DNA of 64,000 bases from a virus (IMGVR_UViG_3300008117_000049:62001-126000); one strand, 5' to 3'. Shown: positions 1-7,680, counted from the stretch's first letter. The notes: generated by a model not told the origin, from the sequence alone. Numbers and translations are program-made.

Positions 1-1056
1 AGTAAGAGTGCCTGTAAGAGTTTCTTGCTTAGTGTAGGAAACGCTTTGGCTCATATACGAGAACTTGACAACGCCTTGGTTGATAGTTGGCTGTGAGCCT
101 TGAGCACCTGTCCCAGCACCAGACCAAGTCGTGTGGTCTAGGGGTGGAAGAATGTTTTCGCTTTGTTGAGTGGTTGTAGTTACTTCTTCAACAATTATGG
201 TTTCTGGAATTACTCGTATGTGTTCTTTTTGGTAAGTAGGTGCTGTCCAACTAGGGTCAGGAATAAGCAGAGTGTCATAGTTTTGCTGTGCTTCTAATAG
301 TGCTTGTGCTTTATTGCTGGTGTTGATTTGGGCTGTGCTGAGTTCGCTGAAAGCATTGTTGGTGATGTTTATTTGATTAGTCAGTAAAGCGTCAGCAGAC
401 GAGAGAGCCTGTTCTTTTGCTTGGACATCTGCCTTGACGACATTGAGATTAGTCAGTGAAGCGTCAGCAAGGGCTTTTGCTTGGTCTAAGTTGGTTTGTG
501 CTGTGTCCCTTGTTGCTGTTTTATTATATACAGACTGCTGGGCTTCTTTGGCTAAAGACTGCTTGGCAAGATAGTCCTGAGTGGCTTTAGAAAGATTGAC
601 TTGTGCTGTTTGATAGACGGCTAAGTCTGATTTGGCTTTGGCTATCTTGGCTTCTAGGTCTGCTATTTTGGCTTTGATATTGGCTAAGGCTGTGTCTAGG
701 CTTGCTTGTAAGGCTGGGTCTGTGGCTTCGGTGGAGAGAGTTGCTAGTTTTGCCTTGTATTGTGATAGTGTGGTTTCAAGAGCAGAAATGTCTGACTCTG
801 TAATGATTGGAGTTGCTAATGCAAATCGTGTTTGATTCTTTTGATTGGGGTAGTTATATAGTAGGTGTCCTGACACCTTTTGGTATTGCCCTTGTTGTGG
901 CTGTAATTCAGACGCTATTCCAAAAGAAGAAGTAGCCGCCTGAGCCATACAAACTGGCGTAGAAAGAAATAGCACTGTCAGAGCAATCTGTGGTGCTTTT
1001 CTTTTTTTCTTGTTTTTTGAGTGCTCTCCCTCACCCCTGTTTTTCGGGGTAAGCAC
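1..1056 (-). CDS. Secreted coiled-coil protein, partial (runs off left edge)
   Basis: Open leftward frame from a GTG at 1056 to the window edge with no stop, at least 352 codons. An AGGAAT ribosome-binding site lies just upstream (1061-1066). The N-terminus is basic (NKKKRK) followed by a hydrophobic stretch (ALTVLFLS) ending in A-Q-A-A, a plausible Sec signal peptide. The next 200 or so residues are Ala/Lys/Gln/Asp-rich heptad-like helix, then a more mixed region with VEEVTTTTQQ. No enzymatic motif is visible. It follows the 78-codon gene by nine bases, so the two form one leftward unit. It may be a fibre-like virion or surface protein; the function is not recognised. Confidence 0.7.
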   Translation of the reverse strand, partial: MLTPKNRGEGEHSKNKKKRKAPQIALTVLFLSTPVCMAQAATSSFGIASELQPQQGQYQKVSGHLLYNYPNQKNQTRFALATPIITESDISALETTLSQYKAKLATLSTEATDPALQASLDTALANIKAKIADLEAKIAKAKSDLAVYQTAQVNLSKATQDYLAKQSLAKEAQQSVYNKTATRDTAQTNLDQAKALADASLTNLNVVKADVQAKEQALSSADALLTNQINITNNAFSELSTAQINTSNKAQALLEAQQNYDTLLIPDPSWTAPTYQKEHIRVIPETIIVEEVTTTTQQSENILPPLDHTTWSGAGTGAQGSQPTINQGVVKFSYMSQSVSYTKQETLTGTLT

Positions 1057-1064
1057 AAAAATTC

Positions 1065-1301
1065 CTAACTACCGGGCGACGGCTGTCCGTGTTGATTAGA
1101 CCAAACAACTTCACGAACATCTTCCAAAAGATTGAAAGACGCTTCTACCAATGCTTCGGTTTGAAGTAGTAGGTCTGCTTTAGAGTGTGGATAAAGTGGG
1201 TCAAGAAGTTGGTTATGAACCTCATTTATGACAGAAGTGGCTAATCTTATGCGACGCAAATTTGCTTCTACAAGAAGTTGATATTCGTCTAAGCCAGCCA
1301 T
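1065..1301 (-). CDS. Hypothetical helical protein, 78 aa
   Basis: ATG at 1301 with an AAGGT-like site about 11 bases upstream; the stop lies nine bases before the GTG of the downstream coiled-coil gene. The product is mostly amphipathic helix (LVEANLRRIRLATSVI, LLLQTEALVEASFNLL) with a polar tail. There are no Cys, no membrane segment and no catalytic motif. It is first in the leftward unit and would be transcribed from the 1302-1805 repeat region. Family not recognised. Confidence 0.65.
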   Translation of the reverse strand: MAGLDEYQLLVEANLRRIRLATSVINEVHNQLLDPLYPHSKADLLLQTEALVEASFNLLEDVREVVWSNQHGQPSPGS

Positions 1302-1805
1302 AAATCAATTTTACCTTAGATTTTGTAAGCGATTTTTACTATACACATTTGGCTGACTTGTATAGTTTTTTGAGAAAACTATACAGGTTTTGTGGTCTTA
1401 TATTATAGAAAAAATGGTGAGATACTGTGAGAAAAAATAGAAAAATAAAAAAGATTTGGGATAGTATCTAATGTATCTTTATTTTGGCCTATGTCCTAAT
1501 ACTATCGGGATATTTATATTTCTAAAAAAGATTTGCGATAGTATCCGAAAAGTGCTTTTTTCGGGATACTATTGGGTTTCACTAATTTATAAAAATGTTT
1601 TGCGATAGTATGTGCGACCTATCTATACCTAAAAACCTAACTGATTGTTAATCCTATACGCGCATGCATGTGTGCATGGGGGTGGCGGGAAACACAGTCA
1701 GATAGATAATTAGATAGGATAGGTTTTTTAGGTGTGTTTAGGTAAGATAGGTTTTGTTTTTGTGATAGCATTTTTTCAAAGCCGATTAGATAGAAAAGAG
1801 TTCAA
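1302..1805. promoter_or_regulatory. Divergent regulatory region with operator-like repeats
   Basis: This gap separates leftward from rightward genes. It contains a perfect 10-bp dyad, GTATAGTTTT / AAAACTATAC (1360-1384, 5-base loop). It also has three direct copies of TTTGSGATAGTAT (about 1453, 1531 and 1599) and two inverted partners (ATACTATCGGGA at 1499, CGGGATACTAT at 1562). Further right are CCTATCTATACCTAAAAACCTAAC (about 1618-1641) and an approximate inverted copy with GATAGGTTTTTTAGG (about 1719-1733). The repeats suggest several sites for one repressor or an initiator protein. Which role applies is inference. Confidence 0.55.
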
Positions 1806-2252
1806 ATGAGTTTTCAAGGTTTAGACATTTCAGAAGAGCAAGCGTTCAAAGATTATATAAACATCAAGCGAGCAAATAACCGTGATGGCAGGATTTGTAT
1901 TTGTGGTCATGGTATGGGATTTCACACTTTCATAGATGCTCGTGGAATTCATAAGTGTAATGCTCAAAAACAGAGTTGCCCTTGTAAGTCTCCAAGACCA
2001 GTTTTGCTGACCAACAATGTGAAGTCGTTTTTACATAAGACGATTGGTAGTGGTGGATTACACGCACTGACGCAAGGAATTGCTTCTGCTGTAAAGGGTA
2101 AGTATTTGGTTGAGTGGACTGTTGAACTGAAGTGCGACAGATGTGGCAATGAAAATGTTGTACCTTGTCCAGTAAGTCAGAACGGCAGAATTGTAAATGA
2201 AGCCACAGGATTTGATGTCCTGCTTTGTAGAGATTGTAGGGTTTCGCCATAG
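1806..2252 (+). CDS. Zinc-ribbon-like protein, 148 aa
   Basis: ATG at 1806 behind a weak AAAGAG site. Two cysteine clusters are visible: C-I-C-G-H (about residue 31) with C and C-P-C around residues 51-60, and C-D-R-C-G (about 109) paired with C-R-D-C-R near the C-terminus. This is typical of two zinc-binding knuckles. No catalytic residues are recognised. It is the first rightward gene after the repeat region and so a candidate early gene or DNA-binding regulator; that role is inference. Confidence 0.7.
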   Translation: MSFQGLDISEEQAFKDYINIKRANNRDGRICICGHGMGFHTFIDARGIHKCNAQKQSCPCKSPRPVLLTNNVKSFLHKTIGSGGLHALTQGIASAVKGKYLVEWTVELKCDRCGNENVVPCPVSQNGRIVNEATGFDVLLCRDCRVSP

Positions 2253-2258
2253 GCGAAC
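2241..2258. promoter_or_regulatory. GTTTCGCC/GGCGAAC dyad upstream of promoter
   Basis: GTTTCGCC-AT-AGGCGAAC overlaps the end of the preceding gene and lies just before the TTGCCA promoter at 2266. It resembles the GTTCGC-N5-GCGAAC dyads that precede promoters at 8553, 13047, 16771 and 17388. Confidence 0.45.
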
Positions 2259-2265
2259 AAAATAG

Positions 2266-2295
2266 TTGCCAAAAATAGCAAGCCGTAGATATAAT
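2266..2295 (+). promoter_or_regulatory. Sigma-70-type promoter
   Basis: TTGCCA (2266-2271), an 18-base spacer, then a perfect TATAAT (2290-2295). An ATG at 2301 lies at the expected transcription start and is in frame with the gene whose Shine-Dalgarno start is at 2334. Confidence 0.7.
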
Positions 2296-2333
2296 TAGGT
2301 ATGAACACCGAACATAAAGGAGTAGGTAGTACT

Positions 2334-2861
2334 ATGACTAATTACCACACTAGAGAAGAACTCATAGAAGAGTTCAGAGAAGCACTGGCACACGAGTTTG
2401 AAAGTTATGACCCAGAATACGAGTGGAAACACGGTTTTACAATGTTTCCTAACCAAATTGGTAATTTCAGATTGGTGGTTGGCTTTGATGAAAATTACAT
2501 TCCAAGAAGCGACCAAGAAAGAGAAATTGACCCCAGACCAAGACCTTGGATTGTTGGCTACAAAGACAGCATTGATGGGCGCATATCAACTATTGGTGCT
2601 TATGGAAAAGACAACTGGTTTGAAACTAAGAGAGAAGCCTACACTCAGTTTGCCAAATTGCTACTTGAAATTTCAGACAAGATTGTAGAACTTGAAATTA
2701 CAGAAGAAACTCCACGCCAAGCCAAATGTATGAGTTGTAATAAATTACACGACTATCAGCCAGAGAAATACAAAAAGACTAATGGCTATCCTGGCATGGT
2801 TACGCTTACTCCACACCTAGAAACAGATGTGGTCTATGACGGTTGTAGAGGCTGGGACTAA
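2334..2861 (+). CDS. Hypothetical protein with C-terminal CxxC, 175 aa
   Basis: The ATG at 2334 is chosen because AAAGGAG lies 11 bases upstream. An in-frame ATG at 2301 is also possible as a leaderless start, since it falls at the expected transcription start. The protein is acidic and charged and ends in a C-M-S-C...C-R-G-W region that could bind zinc. Its TAA overlaps the next ATG (TAATG), indicating translational coupling. Function not recognised. Confidence 0.75.
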   Translation: MTNYHTREELIEEFREALAHEFESYDPEYEWKHGFTMFPNQIGNFRLVVGFDENYIPRSDQEREIDPRPRPWIVGYKDSIDGRISTIGAYGKDNWFETKREAYTQFAKLLLEISDKIVELEITEETPRQAKCMSCNKLHDYQPEKYKKTNGYPGMVTLTPHLETDVVYDGCRGWD

Positions 2862-3187
2862 TGAGCGACGAAGAACTGTTTAGACAGATTGATGATGCTT
2901 TCAATAACACTCCTGTTTTTGAGATAACTGTCAAGGGCGTTGACCACACTTTTAGGATTACATCTATGGGTGAATTATCAACAGAGAAACTTTTGGATTT
3001 TTTACTCCAAGAGGGTGAAGATAAATTTACTAAGATGTTGGATTTTATCGCTATGTCTTTGATAGAGCCAAAAGATATAGAACTGCTAAAGCAAATGAAA
3101 ATGAAGCAAGCGTTAAAGTTCATAGAGCAGTGGGTAGAACTCAGCAGTGAAGAAACTTGGAAAAGCCTAGGTAGAGACGATGCCTAA
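2861..3187 (+). CDS. Tail-assembly-chaperone-like protein, 108 aa
   Basis: Small acidic helical protein. An opening beta-like stretch (FEITVKGVDHTFRIT) is followed by helices and a final I-E-Q-W region. This layout resembles siphophage tail assembly chaperones (lambda gpG / actinophage TAC), which guide tape-measure assembly. It overlaps the next gene by eight bases in another frame, as chaperone pairs do. No tape-measure gene follows, which weakens the call. Resemblance is by eye only; the alternative is an unrelated small protein. Confidence 0.4.
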   Translation: MSDEELFRQIDDAFNNTPVFEITVKGVDHTFRITSMGELSTEKLLDFLLQEGEDKFTKMLDFIAMSLIEPKDIELLKQMKMKQALKFIEQWVELSSEETWKSLGRDDA

Positions 3188-3608
3188 GAAAATAACACTA
3201 CAAACAATAAAGTTAGATAGCGAAATGGCTACCATTTGCGATTTGACTAAGTTATTCAGCAAAACTCAAATGTCCATAGATATGAAAAAAGTTTCTGCGA
3301 TAACAAAAAACTTTCCAGATATCTATGCGTCAGTACTAAAAGATTTGCCAGACAAGTATCTCTCTCCTTTGATATTAGGAAGACTGAGTGCCAATGTTCA
3401 TTGGATAAGTAACATGGGCTGGCATTGGACTTTTGAAACTATTTATGAAGACTACACTTTGAACGACGATATTGATATGACAGCAAAAGTAAGATTGGCT
3501 TTAGCAAGCAGATTAGATGCAGTTATGAAAAGGGCGATTGCTCTTTGCGAGATAGAGTATGACGCAGAATTCTACGACCCAGAGGATGTTTCAGTTGGAA
3601 CACTATAA
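3180..3608 (+). CDS. Hypothetical protein coupled to the chaperone-like gene, 142 aa
   Basis: ATG at 3180 lies inside the end of the previous gene (8-base overlap). The product is helical and lacks Cys pairs except for a lone C-E-I-E-Y near the end. It could be the second partner of a tail-chaperone pair. No slippery heptamer was identified with confidence at the overlap. The 3' end overlaps the glycosyltransferase by 23 bases. Confidence 0.6.
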   Translation: MPKKITLQTIKLDSEMATICDLTKLFSKTQMSIDMKKVSAITKNFPDIYASVLKDLPDKYLSPLILGRLSANVHWISNMGWHWTFETIYEDYTLNDDIDMTAKVRLALASRLDAVMKRAIALCEIEYDAEFYDPEDVSVGTL

Positions 3609-4257
3609 TATTTTGATTGCCACTCCAGGAAAACTTATTCACGGTGAGTATGTAAAGTCATTGGTAGAAACTACTAAGTGGCTCAATCAGCGTGGGCTGA
3701 CTTATAAATTTCTAAATGCTGGTTCATCTCTCGTTGCTCACGCTAGGGAAATGACTGCGATAGATAAGAAAGAATCAAACTGGGACACCAATGAAATTGG
3801 TTCTGGTGAATATACCTACGACAGAATTGTTTGGATTGATTCAGATATCATCTGGGGTCAAGATGCCTTTGAAAAACTAATTACTAGCGAACACGAAATC
3901 ATCAGTGGTATGTACTACACGCAGATTGGTGATATGTCAGTTTCAGTTTCTAAATTCGCACCCGACGGTAAGAGCCCAATCAACTGTAAAGAATTAGATT
4001 TCTTTTTTGAAGACGAGCCACTAGAAGTGTTTGGAGTTGGCTTTGGGTTTATCTCTATGAAGTCAGGTGTCTTTGAGCGTATGCAACGACCTTGGTTCCG
4101 AATTGAAAGAATTGACCACCCTGCCAAAAATATAGTCCTAGATATTGGCGAAGATTACTCTTGGTGTATGAACGCAAGACGAGCAGGTTTCAAAGTTATG
4201 CTTGACCCAAGTATCAAGGTGGACCACATCAAAGAGGGCGTATGGCACCTGAAGTAA
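3586..4257 (+). CDS. GT-A type glycosyltransferase
   Basis: The protein has a Rossmann-like start (YNILIATPG) and the signature R-I-V-W-I-D-S-D-I near residue 90. This supplies a D-x-D metal/nucleotide-sugar motif of GT-A (GT2-like) enzymes. Further on are E-D-Y-S-W-C and a final V-D-H-I region, also usual in this fold. It would transfer a sugar from a nucleotide donor onto phage DNA, a virion protein or a host surface polymer. The neighbouring Mom-like gene favours DNA or virion decoration, but that is inference. The start is uncertain: ATG 3586 directly abuts AGAGG, and TTG 3595 would be better spaced. Confidence 0.75.
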   Translation: MFQLEHYNILIATPGKLIHGEYVKSLVETTKWLNQRGLTYKFLNAGSSLVAHAREMTAIDKKESNWDTNEIGSGEYTYDRIVWIDSDIIWGQDAFEKLITSEHEIISGMYYTQIGDMSVSVSKFAPDGKSPINCKELDFFFEDEPLEVFGVGFGFISMKSGVFERMQRPWFRIERIDHPAKNIVLDIGEDYSWCMNARRAGFKVMLDPSIKVDHIKEGVWHLK

Positions 4258-4403
4258 TTGGAAGACCTAAGTGTGGTTTTTGTATGACAGGTAATCACGA
4301 GAACTGTAAAAAAGAGATAACCTACTACGAAAAAACTTGGGTGTGTGAGTGTCCTCATAATCAGGAAAAGAAAGAACAAGATATAAACTTGTCTGGTGAT
4401 TAG
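4242..4403 (+). CDS. Small Cys-rich protein, 53 aa
   Basis: ATG at 4242 after AAAGAGGG, overlapping the glycosyltransferase end by 16 bases and the Mom-like gene by 8. Residues 10-38 hold C-x2-C, a later C, then C-E-C-P-H. This is a compact zinc-binding pattern also seen in small actinophage proteins. The charged tail ends in LSGD. The tight overlaps on both sides argue that it is translated. Confidence 0.65.
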   Translation: MAPEVIGRPKCGFCMTGNHENCKKEITYYEKTWVCECPHNQEKKEQDINLSGD

Positions 4404-5028
4404 TTATTCCATAAGACCTGTTGCGTCAAAAGACGCTAACCAGATGGTTATAGAAAATCACTACCTACATCGCCGAGCCAGCACTATGTATGCCTTTGGT
4501 CTTTTTGATGGCGATGAAATGCTCGGCTGTGTAATCTATGGAAAGCCAGCATCTCCCTCAGTTTGTGTTGGAGTTTGTGGCAAAGATGAATCGGCTAATG
4601 TTTTAGAACTCACTAGGTTGTGGATAAAAGATGGCACTCCTAAAAACACAGAGTCTTATCTCATTGGTCGTAGCCTAAAACTCCTGCCTAAGAACAAAGA
4701 TATAATAATCTCTTACGCAGAGATTGGTGCTGGTCATATCGGAATTGTGTATCAAGCAACCAACTGGATTTACACAGGTATGTCTGACCGCCATGTTGAG
4801 TGGCGACTTGATGGAAAAACTGGTTCGCACTCTCGCCACATTTTTGACCAGCACGGTGGAGTAAATGGCGCAAAAGAATTTTATGGTGATAGACTTGAAA
4901 GACACGAGCGGCCGAGAAAGCACCGCTATGTATATTTCAATACAACTTCCAAAAGAAGAAAAAAAGAACTGCTGGATAAATTGAAATATAAAGTCCAGCC
5001 ATATCCAAAGAAAGATACACAAAGATGA
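4396..5028 (+). CDS. Mom-like DNA adenine modification protein
   Basis: Strong by-eye match to the Mom family (phage Mu Mom), a GNAT-fold enzyme that converts adenine in phage DNA to N6-carbamoylmethyladenine and blocks host restriction. Visible family blocks are N-H-Y-L-H-R-R near residue 21, F-G-L-F-D-G-D, Y-G-K-P-A, E-L-T-R-L-W (about 72), S-Y-A-E-I-G-A-G-H-I-G (about 105) and Y-Q-A-T-N-W-I-Y-T-G. The start is a GTG at 4396 overlapping the preceding stop. It sits with a glycosyltransferase, suggesting a DNA-decoration block. The C-terminus is Lys/Arg-rich, consistent with DNA binding. Confidence 0.82.
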   Translation: MISYSIRPVASKDANQMVIENHYLHRRASTMYAFGLFDGDEMLGCVIYGKPASPSVCVGVCGKDESANVLELTRLWIKDGTPKNTESYLIGRSLKLLPKNKDIIISYAEIGAGHIGIVYQATNWIYTGMSDRHVEWRLDGKTGSHSRHIFDQHGGVNGAKEFYGDRLERHERPRKHRYVYFNTTSKRRKKELLDKLKYKVQPYPKKDTQR

Positions 5029-5336
5029 GTTGGTTCAAAAACCTATTCGGTAAAAAGAAAAAGAAAAAGCCAGCGGCTTCTTCAATCGCAAGAGATGAAA
5101 AAGGTCGTTGGATTTACGAAGTCCCATCAGCAACTAAGCATGTGGCAGACCTACAACCAAGAGTTGTCTCTGAAAAAGTTTCTACAAAGTCAAAATCTTG
5201 TGGCTGTAAAAGCGGTAGCGTATGTCCTTGCGAAAAGAAAAAGGAAACACCAAAGGCTCAAATCAAGCCAGTTGCTAAAAAGCCAGTGGCAAAGAAGCCA
5301 GTTGCGAAAAAGACTCCAACACCAAAAAAGAAGTAA
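5025..5336 (+). CDS. Lys-rich protein with PVAKK repeats, 103 aa
   Basis: The ATG overlaps the previous TGA (ATGA), so translation is coupled. The N-terminus is a run of lysines (residues 10-15). The centre has C-G-C-K-S-G-S-V-C-P-C, and the tail repeats P-V-A-K-K three times before PTPKKK. The PVAKK-type tail resembles histone H1-like DNA-condensing proteins, and the Cys cluster may bind metal. It closes the operon, being followed by a strong terminator. Confidence 0.65.
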   Translation: MSWFKNLFGKKKKKKPAASSIARDEKGRWIYEVPSATKHVADLQPRVVSEKVSTKSKSCGCKSGSVCPCEKKKETPKAQIKPVAKKPVAKKPVAKKTPTPKKK

Positions 5337-5360
5337 TTTCCAAATCACTTTCTAGAATTA

Positions 5361-5401
5361 ACCCCGAAAAAATCTCACCCTTGATTTTTCGGGGTTTTTT
5401 C
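5361..5401 (+). terminator. Rho-independent terminator
   Basis: CCCCGAAAAA paired with TTTTTCGGGG, then a T run to 5401. It ends the 1806-5336 gene block. Confidence 0.85.
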
Positions 5402-5500
5402 TATGTTTGTAAATGAAAAACCCACCCCGGTCCCTCACCAGGCCCAAAATTTCGCCGAAAGCAGATTTCGCTAATAGCGTATAGTGAGAACTGTCGGAGC

Positions 5501-6517
5501 ATGGCTTCGGCGGGTAGAGACAACCTTAATTTGCGAGCAACGCAAAAAGAATGGGTCAGGCGGGAAGCAGTCTCTCCCCAGTCTTCCCGTCTGGCTCCAA
5601 AACGAAGGACATCAGTTATGTCAGACGCTCTTGATAAAGACCCGTTTGCTAAACCCGAACTCGAAGCCCCCGACATCCAGATTGATACCCCCGTCAATCT
5701 CCGCCCAGATTTATCTCTCCACGGAATTGAAGAAACCGATAGGGGAATTTGTTTAGACACCTTTGAAAATAGACAGGCGTTGCGTCGAGCAAGATTCAAT
5801 TGGCTTCCTGTCTATGCTGTAAACGGCGTTCCAACAGGATTGATTCAGGCACTCTCGCCTGAGATGCAAACTCAGCAACGGCTAATGTCGCTGGATGAAA
5901 AAGTTGCAATTCTTTCGGACCCTAATGATAAAAACTCTGATTATATAAACGGCTATGACTTGCTAGCCGAGTCAGCAGCAGACTACATCGCCCCGCCTTG
6001 GGTACTAGGAGCAACACGCGCTTGGGCAAAACAACAAACGCAGGGTCTGCATGGAAAAAAGGAACTCCCTCTTCCCCGTCGTTGTAAGGCAATCAAGGAT
6101 GACGGTATCCGTTGCCAACTCTGGTCTGGAGGGCGTGGAGCAGATGACGGCCTATGTCGTGTCCATCTTGGTTCCTTACGCAATAAACCAACCGACTCAG
6201 TGGAGCGTGCCCGCTCTCGTCTAACTCAGGCTGCCCCAACCGCCGTCGACACTCTTGAGGAACTTATGAACTCGGCAGAGTCCGAACCCGTCAAACTCAA
6301 GGCGGCCTCTGAAATTCTTGACCGTGCTGGTATTCGTGCTGGTATTGACATCAATACCGATGTCACTCTTGATGTCCGCCCCGCCGCTTCAATCATTGCT
6401 GAGCGTTTGGAACGCATTGCTCAAAACGCTATTGAAGCCCAACGGCGTTTAGAACCAGAGACCGTTATAGTAGAAGAAACAGAAGAAGCAGAGGTTGTCG
6501 AAGATGACGCTAAATGA
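5501..6517 (+). CDS. Putative small terminase-like protein, 338 aa
   Basis: ATG at 5501 with GGAG five bases before. The centre carries C-K-A-I-x6-C-Q-L-W-x10-C-R-V-H-L (about residues 195-223), a zinc-knuckle arrangement. It is followed by SRLTQAAPTAVDTLEELM and L-K-A-A-S-E-I-L-D-R-A-G. These helical A-x-E-I-L-D-R-A-G repeats are typical of phage small-terminase/HTH proteins that bind pac or cos DNA. The C-terminus is very acidic. The large terminase lies 26 kb away, so the role is tentative; the alternative is a general DNA-binding protein. Confidence 0.5.
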   Translation: MASAGRDNLNLRATQKEWVRREAVSPQSSRLAPKRRTSVMSDALDKDPFAKPELEAPDIQIDTPVNLRPDLSLHGIEETDRGICLDTFENRQALRRARFNWLPVYAVNGVPTGLIQALSPEMQTQQRLMSLDEKVAILSDPNDKNSDYINGYDLLAESAADYIAPPWVLGATRAWAKQQTQGLHGKKELPLPRRCKAIKDDGIRCQLWSGGRGADDGLCRVHLGSLRNKPTDSVERARSRLTQAAPTAVDTLEELMNSAESEPVKLKAASEILDRAGIRAGIDINTDVTLDVRPAASIIAERLERIAQNAIEAQRRLEPETVIVEETEEAEVVEDDAK

Positions 6518-6698
6518 AATCATTGAAGAGTTAGTGGCGTTGACGGACAATCTTCACTCCGATGTCAAACTTGCTTCCACTCGTTTAGAACACATTAGAT
6601 TGACGGCCAGAGCAAACGAAGCCACGAACTTATTACATAACCTTATGAATTTCCAGGATACAGATGACACCGAAACCAAAACCACCAACGGCGAGTAG
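6504..6698 (+). CDS. Small helical protein, 64 aa
   Basis: The ATG at 6504 is preferred over an upstream TTG because GAGG lies about 10 bases before it. It overlaps the previous gene by 14 bases. The protein is one long helix (IIEELVALTDNLHSDVKL) with an acidic Thr-rich tail. No motif is recognised. It overlaps the CHAP-like gene by 35 bases, so the three genes are coupled. Confidence 0.6.
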   Translation: MTLNEIIEELVALTDNLHSDVKLASTRLEHIRLTARANEATNLLHNLMNFQDTDDTETKTTNGE

Positions 6699-7440
6699 TC
6701 TTCGGGAACGCTTCATAAATAAAGCATTAGAGCACACGGGCTACTATACAAATAACGGCATGGAAAATGTCTTTGCCCAGGGGCTGAACATCAACGGCAA
6801 GCCATGGAACGGATTGTTTATTGATGTCGTTGCCAGTGAAGCGGGTGTCCGCTTACCCGTAGCCCACACAGTCTCAACGGTTGCCCTCGCCTATTACCTG
6901 GGTCACGGTTTTTTCCATGTAAGACCACGGCGAGGAGATATCGTCTTTCTCCAAACATCAACGGCAAGCGAATTCGGCTCGCCACATATCGGTATTGTTC
7001 TGGACACTAAACGGCACGCCATAGACGGGACTATACAAACGGTGGAAGGTATGACCTCTAGCGGACTACCTAAACAACCACAGACACCTAACGGTGTCTA
7101 TGTACGCACCCGTCATCAAACGGAAGTCATTGGATACGCAAGACCAAAATACAAGACGGCTAGCCCTTTGTCCCCAAACGAGAACGCACCAGTAATTACT
7201 CCTGCTCAGGTCCGCGCTGGAATAAAACATAAGAGCGTCGTTTTGGTTCAGTTAGCCCTCTCAAAAGTCACAGGCATCAAAGGCTTGCCAAGAGGACACT
7301 TTGATACAAAGACCAAACTTGCTTACGCCAAGTTCCAAAGAGACATTGGTTATGTTGGCATCTCAGCATCTGGCGATGCAGACTACAACTCGTTGAAACT
7401 GTTGGGCGAACTGACTGGTTTCTTCAACGCAAAGCCATAG
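6664..7440 (+). CDS. CHAP-like endolysin lacking the catalytic cysteine
   Basis: Residues 15-160 follow the CHAP amidase/endopeptidase layout: an alpha-helical start, W-N-G-L-F-I-D-V-V-A (48-57) at the nucleophile site, R-G-D-I-V-F (90-95) and P-H-I-G-I-V (107-112) holding the expected His. The usual Cys is Asn49, and I see no cysteine anywhere in the protein. Residues about 175-258 look like a peptidoglycan-binding domain (VQLALSK, FDTKTKLAYAKFQRDIG). It could be a cell-wall-binding or structural relative, or use other chemistry. CAGGA precedes the ATG. Confidence 0.7.
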   Translation: MTPKPKPPTASSLRERFINKALEHTGYYTNNGMENVFAQGLNINGKPWNGLFIDVVASEAGVRLPVAHTVSTVALAYYLGHGFFHVRPRRGDIVFLQTSTASEFGSPHIGIVLDTKRHAIDGTIQTVEGMTSSGLPKQPQTPNGVYVRTRHQTEVIGYARPKYKTASPLSPNENAPVITPAQVRAGIKHKSVVLVQLALSKVTGIKGLPRGHFDTKTKLAYAKFQRDIGYVGISASGDADYNSLKLLGELTGFFNAKP

Positions 7441-7498
7441 CAGCAGCCACTGACATTCAAGATTTCTTAAAAAAAACTTAAATTTTATGCAATATCTA

Positions 7499-7545
7499 TT
7501 GACAAATCCCAAAAATCGCTTTAGGATATGTCCCATATCCTAAAG
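7499..7545 (+). promoter_or_regulatory. Promoter overlapped by a perfect 12-bp operator-like dyad
   Basis: TTGACA (7499-7504), a 17-base spacer, TAGGAT (7522-7527). CTTTAGGATATG (7519-7530) and CATATCCTAAAG (7534-7545) form a perfect dyad over the -10 and start site, the classic place for a repressor. The only thing downstream before a terminator is about 65 bases. Confidence 0.6.
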
Positions 7546-7600
7546 TGCAAAACGATACAATTCCCCCGGAACCCCTGTAAAAACGGGGGTTTATTTTTTT
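7534..7600 (+). ncRNA. Possible very short transcript (about 65 nt)
   Basis: A transcript from the 7499 promoter would start near 7534 and end at the T run near 7600. No start codon with a ribosome-binding site lies inside. It could be a small regulatory RNA, or the promoter may simply be a binding site. Confidence 0.3.
7563..7600 (+). terminator. Rho-independent terminator
   Basis: CCCCCG paired with CGGGGG across a 15-base loop, followed by TTTATTTTTTT. Confidence 0.75.
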
Positions 7601-7680
7601 GAACAAATTCCTTAAGTTATTTCATAAGACGGGATGCACGCGGCGGGCCCGCCGCATGGAAAAAACGATAACCCAGGGAT

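Noticed and set aside
632-835. Rightward 67-codon open frame inside the leftward coiled-coil gene
   Set aside because: The opposite strand encodes a continuous coiled-coil protein with a signal peptide; the rightward product is Ala/Ser/Leu composition expected from the complement of Ala/Lys codons, with no ribosome-binding site.
2861-3608. Programmed frameshift between the two chaperone-like genes
   Set aside because: The second gene has its own ATG in the overlap and no convincing slippery heptamer was seen, so simple coupled re-initiation explains the layout.
5401-5799. Leftward 132-codon frame opposite the start of the 5501 gene
   Set aside because: It overlaps a gene with a good ribosome-binding site and a recognisable zinc-knuckle plan; the leftward product has no motif and would read into the terminator at 5361.
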